Shown piece after piece: positions 1 to 8,800 of a DNA stretch of 64,000 nt. This DNA comes from Thermomonas beijingensis (GTDB lineage Bacteria > Pseudomonadota > Gammaproteobacteria > Xanthomonadales > Xanthomonadaceae). The stretch is from assembly GCF_020034655.1 (NCBI RefSeq), contig NZ_JAIQDJ010000003.1, positions 86,859 to 150,858 of the forward strand, given 5' to 3'. The notes under the pieces were generated by a model. That model was not told the origin of the DNA. It ran no database searches and saw only the letters and a program-made list of their open reading frames with translations. A program made the position numbers and the translations under genes. Each line of letters opens with the position of its first letter. Position 1 is the first letter of the stretch.

Positions 1-4
1 CGTC

Positions 5-31
5 AAGAAAAATCCAGCCTTGCCTGGATCC
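5..31 (-). terminator. Rho-independent terminator of ubiA
   Basis: Read on the minus strand, a six-base-pair stem (ATCCAG pairing with CTGGAT, loop GCAAGG) is followed directly by a run of five T. It begins about ten bases after the ubiA stop codon, where an intrinsic terminator is expected. Confidence 0.75.
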
Positions 32-39
32 GCGCAGCC

Positions 40-954
40 TCAGGCCGCCGCCGCTTTCGTGCGCAATGCGAAATCTGCGGCGATGCCGGCAAAGATCACC
101 ATCCCCACCCAGTTGTTGTGCAAGAACGCGCGGAAACAGGCCTCGCGCTCGCGTCCACGCGCCAGCCCGAACTGATACACCACCAGCACGCAGGCCAGCC
201 CCAGCCCCAGCCAAAAATACAGGCCCATGCCGGCGTCGCGGCCCACCAGCACCAGCGCTGCAAGCATGCCGGAATACAGCACGGCCTGCGCGGCCAGATC
301 CATGTCGCCAAACAAAATCGCGGTGGATTTGGCGCCCATACGGATATCGTCGTCGCGGTCCACCATCGCATACCAAGTGTCATACGCGGTGGCCCAGAAG
401 ATATTGGCCACATACAACACCCACGCCAGTTTCGGCACGCTGCCGGTCAGCGCCGCAAACCCCATCGGGATACCCCAACCAAATGCCATCCCCAAATACA
501 CCTGCGGCAGATAGGTATGGCGTTTCAAATAGGGATAACTGGCCGCCAAGACCACGCCGACCACGCTCATGTAAATGGTCAGCCGGTTCTGCGTCAGCAC
601 CAGTGCAAATGCCAGCAGCATCAGCAGCGCAAACAAGACCAGCGCCTCGCGCCCGGACACCGCACCGGTGACCAATGGCCGCAGTTGGGTGCGCGCCACA
701 CTGCCATCCAGCCAGCGGTCGGCGTAGTCGTTGATCACGCAACCGGCGGCGCGGGTCAGCCACACCCCCAGAGTGAACACCAGCAACGGCCACACCGGCG
801 GCAAGCCCTTGGCCGCCAGCCACAATCCCCACCACGTGGGCCACAACAACAACAGCCAACCGATCGGGCGATCGGCGCGGGTCAATTGTGCGTAGTGACG
901 CAAACGTGCGCGCCAATCCGGCTCGGGAGCCTCAACAGGGGAAGAAGATGCCAT
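40..954 (-). CDS. ubiA: 4-hydroxybenzoate octaprenyltransferase
   Basis: This 304-residue inner-membrane enzyme transfers the polyprenyl chain to 4-hydroxybenzoate, the first membrane step of ubiquinone synthesis. The first Asp-rich motif of the UbiA family, NDYADRWLD, is at residues 75-83, and the second, DRDDD, lies near residue 200. Both bind Mg2+-diphosphate in the family. The rest is a succession of hydrophobic segments as expected for eight to nine transmembrane helices, and the length is typical. It is followed by a terminator and preceded, on the other strand, by tRNA-Arg. No neighbouring ubiC is present in the window. Confidence 0.95.
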   Translation of the reverse strand: MASSSPVEAPEPDWRARLRHYAQLTRADRPIGWLLLLWPTWWGLWLAAKGLPPVWPLLVFTLGVWLTRAAGCVINDYADRWLDGSVARTQLRPLVTGAVSGREALVLFALLMLLAFALVLTQNRLTIYMSVVGVVLAASYPYLKRHTYLPQVYLGMAFGWGIPMGFAALTGSVPKLAWVLYVANIFWATAYDTWYAMVDRDDDIRMGAKSTAILFGDMDLAAQAVLYSGMLAALVLVGRDAGMGLYFWLGLGLACVLVVYQFGLARGREREACFRAFLHNNWVGMVIFAGIAADFALRTKAAAA

Positions 955-1033
955 CCCATTAGCCTACCAGCGGCACATTTTGGTGCAATCATGCGAGAAT
1001 GCGCGTCCGCGATGCACCGCCATCGTGCGCAAC

Positions 1034-1110
1034 GCGCCTGTAGCTCAGCCGGATAGAGTAGTGGCTTCCGAAGCCATTGGTCGGGGGTTCGAATCCCTCC
1101 AGGCGCGCCA
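1034..1110 (+). tRNA. tRNA-Arg (anticodon CCG)
   Basis: A full 77-base cloverleaf is visible. The acceptor stem is GCGCCTG paired with CAGGCGC. The anticodon stem is GTGGC/GCCAT around the loop TTCCGAA, giving anticodon CCG for CGG Arg codons. The T arm carries TTCGAAT, followed by a discriminator G and an encoded CCA end. A short perfect hairpin (GCCATC/GATGGC) overlaps and follows the CCA end and could serve in 3' processing or termination. Confidence 0.97.
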
Positions 1111-1227
1111 TCTTGCAGATGGCTTCCTGTCGTGATTGCCGGCCTTCGCACACAGCGCGAAGGCGTTCGCTGTCACCGCGAAGCTGCGCTTCGCAAGCGG
1201 TGCCGCTCACCCCTCCAGGCGCGCCAT
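1095..1227 (+). repeat. Duplicated 3' end of tRNA-Arg (direct repeat)
   Basis: The 17 bases CCCTCCAGGCGCGCCAT, which run from the T stem of tRNA-Arg through the CCA end, recur exactly at 1211-1227. The first copy is at 1095-1111, so the repeats are 116 bp apart. Each copy runs into a small hairpin (CCATC/GATGG and CCATT/AATGG). The rest of the tRNA is absent from the second copy. The interval between them contains several short inverted repeats such as GCGAAGC/GCTTCGC but no gene. This pattern fits an old integration-site scar at a tRNA gene, or a decayed tandem tRNA copy. No integrase is present. Confidence 0.6.
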
Positions 1228-1242
1228 TTGCGCGAATGGTGC

Positions 1243-1749
1243 CTAGCGGACAGACGCCACGCTTGCAGCCGGCAGCGGCGCATCGACTTCAAACAACCGC
1301 GTTTGTACCAGCATCTGGTCCAGCAGCAGCTCCAGTTTGTAGTGGCCCGCTGGCCAGCCGTTGGGTCTGCTGATCTGGAACGTGGTCACGGCATTGCCGT
1401 TGAAGACCAAGGTCTTACCCTCGGCCAGCACGGTTTGTTTGCTGTCCAGGTGGCTCCAGCGGGCATCAAGGCGGTGCGGGGTGGGGGACTGGCCGCTGAG
1501 TACGAGTGACGCATAGATCGTGTCGCTGGGAGCAAAGCGCAACATCGGGGCCAGCACGCGCTGGTCGCTGCCAAGCGCGTTGCCCAATTCGATGCGGGCA
1601 ATGGCAGGGGTATTGGCGGATGGCAACGAGTGCATCGCGGCGGGGGTGGTTGCGGGCAGCGTTGCCGTTGGCATGCGTGCGGCGGGTGTGGTGGCGGGTT
1701 GGCAGCCGGCCAGCACGCCGAGCAGAGGCAAGCTGTGCAGCAGGCGCAT
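1243..1749 (-). CDS. Putative lipoprotein of unknown function
   Basis: The 168-residue product begins MRLLHSLPLLGVLAGC, a short lipoprotein signal with lipobox LAGC, so Cys16 would be lipidated after export. An Ala/Thr/Pro-rich linker (to about residue 50) precedes a compact domain without cysteines that I do not recognise. The frame stays open upstream to 1998, but that extension lies inside queF on another frame, and the lipobox decides for the start at 1749. The start lies four bases after the queF stop, so the two are very likely co-transcribed. Confidence 0.7.
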   Translation of the reverse strand: MRLLHSLPLLGVLAGCQPATTPAARMPTATLPATTPAAMHSLPSANTPAIARIELGNALGSDQRVLAPMLRFAPSDTIYASLVLSGQSPTPHRLDARWSHLDSKQTVLAEGKTLVFNGNAVTTFQISRPNGWPAGHYKLELLLDQMLVQTRLFEVDAPLPAASVASVR

Positions 1750-1753
1750 GGCT

Positions 1754-2566
1754 TTATTGCCGGTGGGCGCGCTGCGCGTTGGGCGCGGGGCTGCCGGGGG
1801 TGGCGCGCCACGGATTGATATCCAGACCGCCGCGCCGGGTGTAGCGCGCATGCACCGACAATTGTTGCGGCTGGCAGTGGGCCAATATGTCGATAAAGAT
1901 ACGTTCCACGCATTGTTCGTGGAATTCGGCGTGGTCGCGGAAGCTGACCAGATAGCGCAACAACCCGGCGCGGTCGATGCGTGGGCCGCAGTAGGCAATG
2001 CTCACATCGGCCCAGTCGGGTTGGCCGGTGACCGGGCAATTGGATTTGAGCAACGCGCTGTGCAGGGCCTCTTCTGCCAGGCTGTCCGCATCGGCGTGCA
2101 GCAGGCTGGCATCGGGCGGGCCATAACAGGTGATCGCGATGTCTTGAACATCCAGGTTGCCGGCGGCATCGTCGCTGCCGATGGCAGGCACACCAAATTG
2201 CACGCTGACCAGTGCGCCGGCTGCTTGCGATAAGTCCGCTGCAATCCGCAGACGCACATGCTCGGCACTTTCAAACACGCTTGCGTTGAACGAGTTGAGG
2301 TAGAGCTTGAGCGACTTGGATTCGATCAAATTGGCCGAGGTAGCGGGCACCTGCAGGGTCGCGGTGGCCACCTGCGGCAAGCCATGAGGGTTCAGCCAAG
2401 ACAGCTCGAACGCTTGCCAGCGGTCATGGCCGATGAACGGCAATGCATTGCCATCAATCCCCAATTGCGCACGTGCCAGCGCCCGCGCGATCGGGTACAG
2501 CAGGCGCGGGTCATAGTGCGCGGGATAGACAACCTCGCGCCCCAACAGTGAACCTTCGATGGTCAT
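1754..2566 (-). CDS. queF: NADPH-dependent 7-cyano-7-deazaguanine reductase (long form)
   Basis: QueF reduces preQ0 to preQ1 with NADPH in queuosine biosynthesis. At 270 residues this is the bimodular (YqfF-like) form of proteobacteria. The QueF signature [13 protein letters not shown] is at residues 82-94. The nucleophilic cysteine that forms the thioimide is C177, and the catalytic aspartate is D184, both in [13 protein letters not shown]. It sits between two small lipoprotein genes in one minus-strand operon, eight bases after the upstream lipoprotein gene. Confidence 0.95.
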   Translation of the reverse strand: MTIEGSLLGREVVYPAHYDPRLLYPIARALARAQLGIDGNALPFIGHDRWQAFELSWLNPHGLPQVATATLQVPATSANLIESKSLKLYLNSFNASVFESAEHVRLRIAADLSQAAGALVSVQFGVPAIGSDDAAGNLDVQDIAITCYGPPDASLLHADADSLAEEALHSALLKSNCPVTGQPDWADVSIAYCGPRIDRAGLLRYLVSFRDHAEFHEQCVERIFIDILAHCQPQQLSVHARYTRRGGLDINPWRATPGSPAPNAQRAHRQ

Positions 2567-2574
2567 TGCAGGCC

Positions 2575-3027
2575 TTACTTGACCTCGAACTGCACCAGCG
2601 CCACCGGTCGACCATTGGCATCGACCTCGACATTGTAGGCGCCGGTATCGGTGGGGGCGAATTCGAATACCGTGAACGGCCCCTGGATGTTCTTGGTGTC
2701 TTCTTTCTGCGATTTGCCCTGATTGAACCAGAACACTTCCAGCCGTTCGCCTTGCTTGCGACCGAACTTGGTGGGCACCGAGATGTACACGGTTTGTCCG
2801 CTCTTGAATTCGCGCAGCGGGGTGGTGATGTCGCCGTTGCCATCGACCTCGGCACCGGCCTTGGCCGCATTCGGGTTGACGACGACCGACTCCACGCCAT
2901 CGTCGTGGCGCTGCGGCACGCTGGTGTTGTCATCCACAGGCTTGGGCACCTGCGGGCCTTGGCGGTTGCAGGCAGTCAGAGCCACAGCGGCGAGGAGCAG
3001 GCACAGGAAGCGGGGCACTGGCATCAT
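2575..3027 (-). CDS. Putative lipoprotein of unknown function
   Basis: An exported lipoprotein of about 150 residues: N-terminal Arg, hydrophobic stretch and lipobox LTAC, then a Pro-rich linker and one beta-rich domain. The reading frame extends five codons upstream, but the ATG at 3027 is preceded by AGGAA at a suitable distance and gives a normal signal peptide. It heads the operon that continues into queF. I recognise no family. The segment with [11 protein letters not shown] and a Lys/Glu-rich loop shows no catalytic motif. Confidence 0.65.
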   Translation of the reverse strand: MMPVPRFLCLLLAAVALTACNRQGPQVPKPVDDNTSVPQRHDDGVESVVVNPNAAKAGAEVDGNGDITTPLREFKSGQTVYISVPTKFGRKQGERLEVFWFNQGKSQKEDTKNIQGPFTVFEFAPTDTGAYNVEVDANGRPVALVQFEVK

Positions 3028-3042
3028 CGGGATTCCTAGCAA

Positions 3043-4197
3043 TCAAACAGGTGTGATGCCGCCCATTCTAACGGGCTGGGCGCGGCCAGCCCCAGCAGAG
3101 CATGAACGATGGGGCTGCAACAGATAGTCGGTGGACTGCATTTCCACCAAGCGCGAGGCGGTGCGCTCGAATGCGCCGCGCAGACGCTGCCCGGCGTACA
3201 GTGCCATCGGAGGGTTGGCCGCAGTGCACACGAGATTGACGTGGCGGTCGTACATTTCATCAATCAAGTTGATGAAGCGTTGCGCGGAATCCTCATTATT
3301 GGCATCAAACGCCGGAATACCGCCCAGCAACACGGTGTGAAATTCGCGGGCAATTTCAATGTAGTCGGTAGTGCCGCGTGGACCCTCGCACAGTGCGGCA
3401 AAATCGAACCAGCACAAGCCCTGTCCACGTGCGCGCACCGCAATGCGGCGGTCGTCGATGACAATACCGGCATCGCGATGTGCAGCATCACCGCCCAGCG
3501 CTTGCCAACGTTCCTCCAGCCACGCATCGGCGTTGGCATCCAGGGGTGTGCGATATACAGGTGAGCGGGTCAGTGCGCGCAGTCGATAATCGGTGCTGCT
3601 GATTAGCTCGACTACATTGCAATGCCGGGTAATCAAATCAATCGCCGGCAGGAAGCGTGCGCGTTGCAGGCCGTCTTGGTACAGATTGACCGGCGCGGTA
3701 TTGGAGCTGGTGACCAAGGTCACGCCCTGTGCGAACAGATGCTCCAGCAGGCGGCCCAACAACATCGCGTCACCGATATCATCGACGAAGAACTCATCCA
3801 GCACCAAAATCCGCAGGCTGTGTCGCCACTCTTGGGCAATGGTTACCAGCGGATCAGCTTCACCGGTGTGCGCACGCAGGCGTGCATGCACATCGCGCAT
3901 AAAGCGATGGAAATGGGTGCGCTGTTTTTCCTTGAACGGCAGGCCATCGAAAAACAGATCGATCAGGAACGTCTTGCCACGCCCAACACCACCCCACAAG
4001 TACAGGCCTTGCGGGCCGGCGTCAGGGGTGTGATCGAACCAGCAGGCGAACAGGCTGCGTGCAGGTGGCGGCACCAGCAGCGCCTGATGGATGTGATCAA
4101 GCGCAGTCAGCGCGGCGTGTTGCGCAGGGTCGTCCAACCAATCGCCACGCGCCACGCCTGCAGCGTAACGCTGCGACGGAGTTGCCACCGCCGTCAT
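3043..4197 (-). CDS. zapE: Cell division protein ZapE (AFG1-type AAA+ ATPase)
   Basis: ZapE is a cytoplasmic ATPase that associates with the Z ring and helps constriction, and is related to mitochondrial AFG1/LACE1. The product is 384 residues, normal for the family. The Walker A motif GGVGRGKT is at residues 69-76 and Walker B LVLDEF at 131-136. The arginine-containing sensor region and the family motif SSNTAPVNLYQDGLQR follow. Its start overlaps the stop of the downstream... hydrolase frame by four bases (4194-4197), indicating that the two share a transcript with the hydrolase upstream. Confidence 0.93.
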   Translation of the reverse strand: MTAVATPSQRYAAGVARGDWLDDPAQHAALTALDHIHQALLVPPPARSLFACWFDHTPDAGPQGLYLWGGVGRGKTFLIDLFFDGLPFKEKQRTHFHRFMRDVHARLRAHTGEADPLVTIAQEWRHSLRILVLDEFFVDDIGDAMLLGRLLEHLFAQGVTLVTSSNTAPVNLYQDGLQRARFLPAIDLITRHCNVVELISSTDYRLRALTRSPVYRTPLDANADAWLEERWQALGGDAAHRDAGIVIDDRRIAVRARGQGLCWFDFAALCEGPRGTTDYIEIAREFHTVLLGGIPAFDANNEDSAQRFINLIDEMYDRHVNLVCTAANPPMALYAGQRLRGAFERTASRLVEMQSTDYLLQPHRSCSAGAGRAQPVRMGGITPV

Positions 4198-4844
4198 GCC
4201 GGCAGCCAGTTCCGTACGCTGTTGCGGATCAGGCCGCGCAGGTCAATCAATTTGCGATGGAAGAAATGACTGGTGTCAGGCATTTCGATCAGTTGTGGCG
4301 GCTGCGGTAAGCCACTGATCCAAGTGCGGACCGCATGTGCATCCACGATTTCATCACTCAGGCCCTGAATCACCAACCATGGCACCTGCGGCAACGCGAT
4401 GTCATCGAACGCCCAACTACGGCCCACGGGGGGGGCAATCGAGATCAGCGCTTTGGCTCTCAGGTCCACCGCGCCGCACAGGGATACCCACGCACCAAAG
4501 CTGAACCCCGCCAGCCACAGCGCCTTGTCGGGATGCTGCAGCGCTGCCCACGCGACCACGGCACGCAGGTCATCCAGCTCGCCTTGACCGTTGTCGAACT
4601 GGCCATCGGAGTGACCCACGCCACGGAAATTAAAGCGCAATGTAGCGATCCCGGTTTCGCGCAAGGCACGTGCGGTGGTGGTCACCACCTTGTTGTGCAT
4701 CGTGCCGCCCTCGGTAGGCAAGGGATGGCAAACCACCGCCAACAGCGGCTGCGGCGTGCCCTCGGCAGGGTCAAAGGCGACTTCGATCTGCCCGGCCGGG
4801 CCGGGAATAAGGACGCTGCAAGAGGTGGTGGTGCCGATTGTCAT
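4194..4844 (-). CDS. Alpha/beta hydrolase of the YheT/CocE-like small serine hydrolase type
   Basis: This 216-residue cytoplasmic hydrolase has the nucleophile elbow GFSFG at residues 113-117 (Ser115). It also has a HPLPTEGGTMHNKV block, which is conserved in a family of small bacterial alpha/beta hydrolases, and a C-terminal DTSHFFH providing the likely catalytic His. The substrate is unknown. The open frame runs ten codons further to 4874, but the start MTIGTTT at 4844 fits homologues better. It overlaps zapE by four bases in ATGA fashion, so translation is probably coupled. Confidence 0.8.
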   Translation of the reverse strand: MTIGTTTSCSVLIPGPAGQIEVAFDPAEGTPQPLLAVVCHPLPTEGGTMHNKVVTTTARALRETGIATLRFNFRGVGHSDGQFDNGQGELDDLRAVVAWAALQHPDKALWLAGFSFGAWVSLCGAVDLRAKALISIAPPVGRSWAFDDIALPQVPWLVIQGLSDEIVDAHAVRTWISGLPQPPQLIEMPDTSHFFHRKLIDLRGLIRNSVRNWLPA

Positions 4845-4889
4845 GTCAACATGATGCCGCAAGTGGCAAGGCATGGTGTTCTATCCTGG

Positions 4890-4922
4890 TGCACAAAACA
4901 CAAACGCCGCCCTGCGGCGGCG
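4890..4922 (-). terminator. Rho-independent terminator downstream of cytochrome c5 gene
   Basis: On the minus strand a GC-only stem (CGCCGCC with GGCGGCG, four-base loop) is followed by a T-rich stretch (TTTGTGTTTTG). It starts 24 bases after the stop of the cytochrome gene and separates it from the hydrolase-zapE unit. Confidence 0.7.
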
Positions 4923-4946
4923 CTTGCAAGCATGCGATGCGCGCGG

Positions 4947-5471
4947 TTACTTCTTGCTTTGCGCCACCATGTACTCGACGACTGCCTTGATCTGGTCGTC
5001 AGTCAGCGCCGGATTGCCGCCCTTGGCGGGCATGGTGCCGGCAGTGCCGGTGAAGCCTGCGGTCGCCTTCTTGATCAACTCCTCGATACCCTGTGCGCTG
5101 GCGCGGGCACCGATGCCGGCACTATCCAACTTGGGCGCGCCACCTACGCCAGCGGTATGACACCCGGTGCAGGGGCCGTTGTTGAAGATTTCAGCGCCAT
5201 CGGTGCGGCCTTCAAACGGTACATTGGCGGTCAGCGCAGCCGTGGCGGCAGCCGCGGCAGCGGCTTGCGCGGCAGCACCGGTGGCGCCGGCATATACCGC
5301 ACCGACCGGGCCAATGCGGTCTTGCAGGCGCTGTTGCGCGGCGGGATCGGTGGGGTATTCCACCTTGCCGTTCAGGTGATGGGCAAACAGGATCAGGCCC
5401 ACCATTACCAGGAACAGAAAGGCAATCACCATCGAAAAGCGCTTCAGGAAAGCGAGGTCAGTCGTCCGCAC
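4947..5471 (-). CDS. Membrane-anchored cytochrome c5
   Basis: A 174-residue class I c-type cytochrome. An uncleaved N-terminal membrane anchor (about residues 13-30) is followed by an Ala-rich linker (about 62-83) and one heme-binding domain. The heme is attached through C101 and C104 with H105 as axial ligand (CTGCH). Met147 in GTMPAKGG is the probable sixth ligand. Such proteins carry electrons in the periplasm between the bc1 complex and terminal oxidases or other acceptors. It is monocistronic between a terminator and the divergent autotransporter promoter region. Confidence 0.9.
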   Translation of the reverse strand: MRTTDLAFLKRFSMVIAFLFLVMVGLILFAHHLNGKVEYPTDPAAQQRLQDRIGPVGAVYAGATGAAAQAAAAAAATAALTANVPFEGRTDGAEIFNNGPCTGCHTAGVGGAPKLDSAGIGARASAQGIEELIKKATAGFTGTAGTMPAKGGNPALTDDQIKAVVEYMVAQSKK

Positions 5472-5682
5472 AGTGCACCCACATGAAATGGCCGATTGCG
5501 GCCGTCAAGAGCCGGATTATTCCAGAATGAGCGCAGTAGTGCGAGGTCGGCCTTGCGGCGAGCGGGTGGCCGCCAGTTGAAAGGCGCGATGGACGAGAAT
5601 TGTTAGCTGCGCGTGAATGCGTATTAACGCCTATTCAGGTTGATCGGAAAGCTGCAAACAGTGATGCATTTCCGGGTTCAGG

Positions 5683-5711
5683 TTGACAACTCATCACGTT
5701 AGAGGTGATAA
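5683..5711 (+). promoter_or_regulatory. Sigma70-type promoter for the autotransporter gene
   Basis: TTGACA (5683-5688) and TGATAA (5706-5711) are separated by exactly 17 bases, close to consensus. The -10 overlaps a short palindrome, GGTGATAACACC (5704-5715), which could bind a repressor. The predicted leader is about 130 bases and ends with a G-rich ribosome site before ATG 5849. The remainder of the 5472-5848 gap shows only small hairpins and no gene or recognisable riboswitch. Confidence 0.6.
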
Positions 5712-5848
5712 CACCATCGAATAGGCCGCACAGTTTCGGATGAGTCATCTCCGATGTGTGCCGCGCTGCGGGGGCGCATTTTGCAAGTAATTGAGCACCG
5801 CCGGGGTATGGCGGATAGACGAAATTCCAGAACGGACTTGGGGGTTAC

Positions 5849-8800
5849 ATGAGCAACAATCGGAACAGCCGCACGCTTGGCAAGGCACATAATCGCCGCA
5901 TCATCAGGCTTGATCCGATGACGCGCGCCGTGCGTTCGGCGTTGAGTGTCTCGGCACTGACCTTGGCGATTGGGTTTGCGGGCAATGTCACGGCGGCAAA
6001 CCACCACGTCGCCGCAGTGCATGCCCTGCAAATCGAGCGCGCTGCGATTGATCACGTCCCGGTTGTCGACCTTACGGTGGTTACCGACAGCTTTGCCATC
6101 GACAGCCACCGTGCACCCCTGGTGGCGCTGGCAATCAATGAATACAGCATTGGCGATATCGTGATCGACAATGCCGATCCGATCAGTGAAATCCAATTCG
6201 GCGATGCCATAGCCATTTCTGGCTACAGCAATGGCGGCATGGTGGACATTACCAATCAAGCCGACGCAAACCTCGAAGCGATGTCGTTGCTGGGCAGCGC
6301 GATCGGCATTTATGGGTACTCCACCACCGGTGATGTTTCTATCCACAATGCGGCAGATATCTATGCCTATTCTGCGGGCAGCCTGGCGGACGGCATCTTC
6401 GCGTCCGGCGCAAATGTCGATGTGACCAATAGCGGCGGTATCCAGGCCGACGGTTACGATTGGGCTGCCGGTATCGAAGCGCAGGCCGCCGATGCGGTGT
6501 CGGTTGACAATTCCGGCGATATCAGCGCCAGTGTGTATGCCACCGGACAGGCTTTCGGTATTTACGCCACGGGTAGTGACGTCACCGTGATCAACAGCGG
6601 TGCCATTACCGCACAGGGCTATTACGCCACCGGTATCGAAGCGCGTTCCTACGGCGATATCAGCATCAACAATAGCGGCGCGATCGATGCGGGTTCGATT
6701 GATGCCGTGTACGACCCCTACACCGGCACCACCACCGTGTATGGCTCAGCCCTCGCAACGGGCATCAATGCCACCAGCGGTGGGGAAGCGGCGGCGGTCA
6801 GTGTGGCCAACAGCGGTGATATCAATGCTATCGGCTATTTCGGCGCGACCGGGATCTCGGTGGTATCCAGCGGACTGGGTGGCACTGCCAGCGTCAATAA
6901 CAGCGGTGCGATTTACGCCTCGCAGTACACCAAATATGGCGTAGGTGCCAACGGCATCTTCACCTCGGCCGATGGCGACGCCTCGGTCACCAACAGTGGT
7001 GCGATCACAGTGGTGTCCGCAGGTGCCGCGACAGGCATTTCGGCACTCTCGTTTGCCGGCACTGCCAGCGTCACCAATTCGGGTGACATCGAGGTCGTCA
7101 GTACCGCAGCGCTCGGGTACGACGCTACCGGCATCCTGGCATTCAGCGCGAATGGCGATGTGTCTGTCAGCAACAGTGGTTCGGTCTCGGCACAAGCGTC
7201 GCTCGGACTTCTTTATTCCAATGCCTACGCGATTCGGGCACAAGGCTTCGGTGACGTCAGCGTTGCCAACACCGGCTCGCTGTACGCCAATGGCAAGTAT
7301 GCGTTTGGCGTATATGCCAGCTCCAGCGCCGGTAATGTCACGGTCAATAATGCCGACGGTGCCAGCATTGGGTTCTATTCCTATCTGGGCCAAGGGTTCG
7401 GTGTGCTTGGGATCGCCAGTTTGGGCGATGTAAGCATCGACAATGCGGGTGATATTGCCGGCTATGCCTACACCCAGGCGGTGGGGGTTTTCGGGTTGGC
7501 GGCGGCGGGGAATGTCAGCGTCACCAACAGTGGCAGCATCGCTACCGAGAGTGCAACCAGTGCCTCGGTGGGCATCTTCGCGCGTGCCGATTACGGCAAT
7601 GCTGCGGTGAACAATAGCGGCAGCGTGGACGCCTATTCCGCACAGTCGGTGGCCTACGGTGTGCTTGCACGTTCCGACTACGGTACTGCCAGCGTGACCA
7701 ATAGCGGTACCGTCAATGCCAATGGGTATCTGGCCGCCGCCGGCCTTATCGCAACCGGTTACTACGGTGCCAGCGTCACCACCACCGGGGGCACCATCAC
7801 GGTGCTTGCCACCGGCAAGGCGACCGGGATCGAGGCCATGTCGGCGGTGGGTAATGCCGTGGTCGACAATGCCAGTGACATCCAGGCCATTGGTGCGGTA
7901 CTGGGGGCGGACGGCATCGCTGCAAGTTCGGTGCTTGGCAATGTGGCCGTTGGCAATACTGGCGCGATCCAGGCGTTGTCGTTGTATGGCGATGCCAATG
8001 GCATTCGCGGCTATTCGATTGGCGGCGATGTCGTGATCGAAAACCACGGCAGCGTCATGACTTACAGCAACGCAGGTAGTGCGATTGGTCTGTATGGCTA
8101 TTCGATGTACGGCAATACCTCGGTGACCAACTCAGGCAGCGTTTCTGCGGACTCCTACAACGGGCTTGCCGATGCCATTTTCGCATCCGGCATGGATGTG
8201 AGTGTGGCCAACAGCGGCGCACTGGAGGCCATCGGCAACACATGGGCCGCCGGTATCGAAGCGCAGGGCAGCAACGCCGTGACGGTCACCAATTCTGCTG
8301 CCATCAGCGCTACTGCCGGCGTGTTTGGCCAGGTGGCTGATCCGGATGGCAATATCGTTGCCGCCGCCAATGGGGGTACTGCGTTCGGCATTTACGCCAC
8401 CGCAGGTGAAGGCGGCGCGGTGGTGGTCAACAGCGGCAGCATCGCAGTCGACGCAGGTTACGCCACGGGTATCGAAGTGCAGTCCTTGGGCGACATCAGT
8501 GTTGCCAATAGCGGCAATATCGATGCCGGCTCAGGTTTGAACCAGTACGACATGGGCTACGGTTACACCCTGTATTACGGCACCCAACTGGCCACCGGTA
8601 TCGCCGCCAGCAGCGGTGGTGAGGGCGCAGCCGTGCAGGTCGTGAATTCGGCTGACATCACCGCCAACGGCACATTCGGTGCATTCGGTATTTCCGCAGT
8701 GTCCAGCGGTATTGGCGGTACGGTAACGGTGGTCAATAGTGGCGATATTCTTGCCAGCCAGGCCAACAAGTACGGCGCGGGTGTTTACGGTGTATTTGCG

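Noticed and set aside
1111..1242. Prophage or genomic island at tRNA-Arg
   Set aside because: Only a 17-base repeat remains; there is no integrase, phage gene or composition shift on either side.
5716..5848. Possible cyclic-di-GMP or other riboswitch in the autotransporter leader
   Set aside because: Hairpins are present but none of the conserved cores I know is found.
6746..8047. Open frame of 433 codons opposite the autotransporter repeats
   Set aside because: The repeats create periodic open antisense frames; the product is low-complexity with no start signal.
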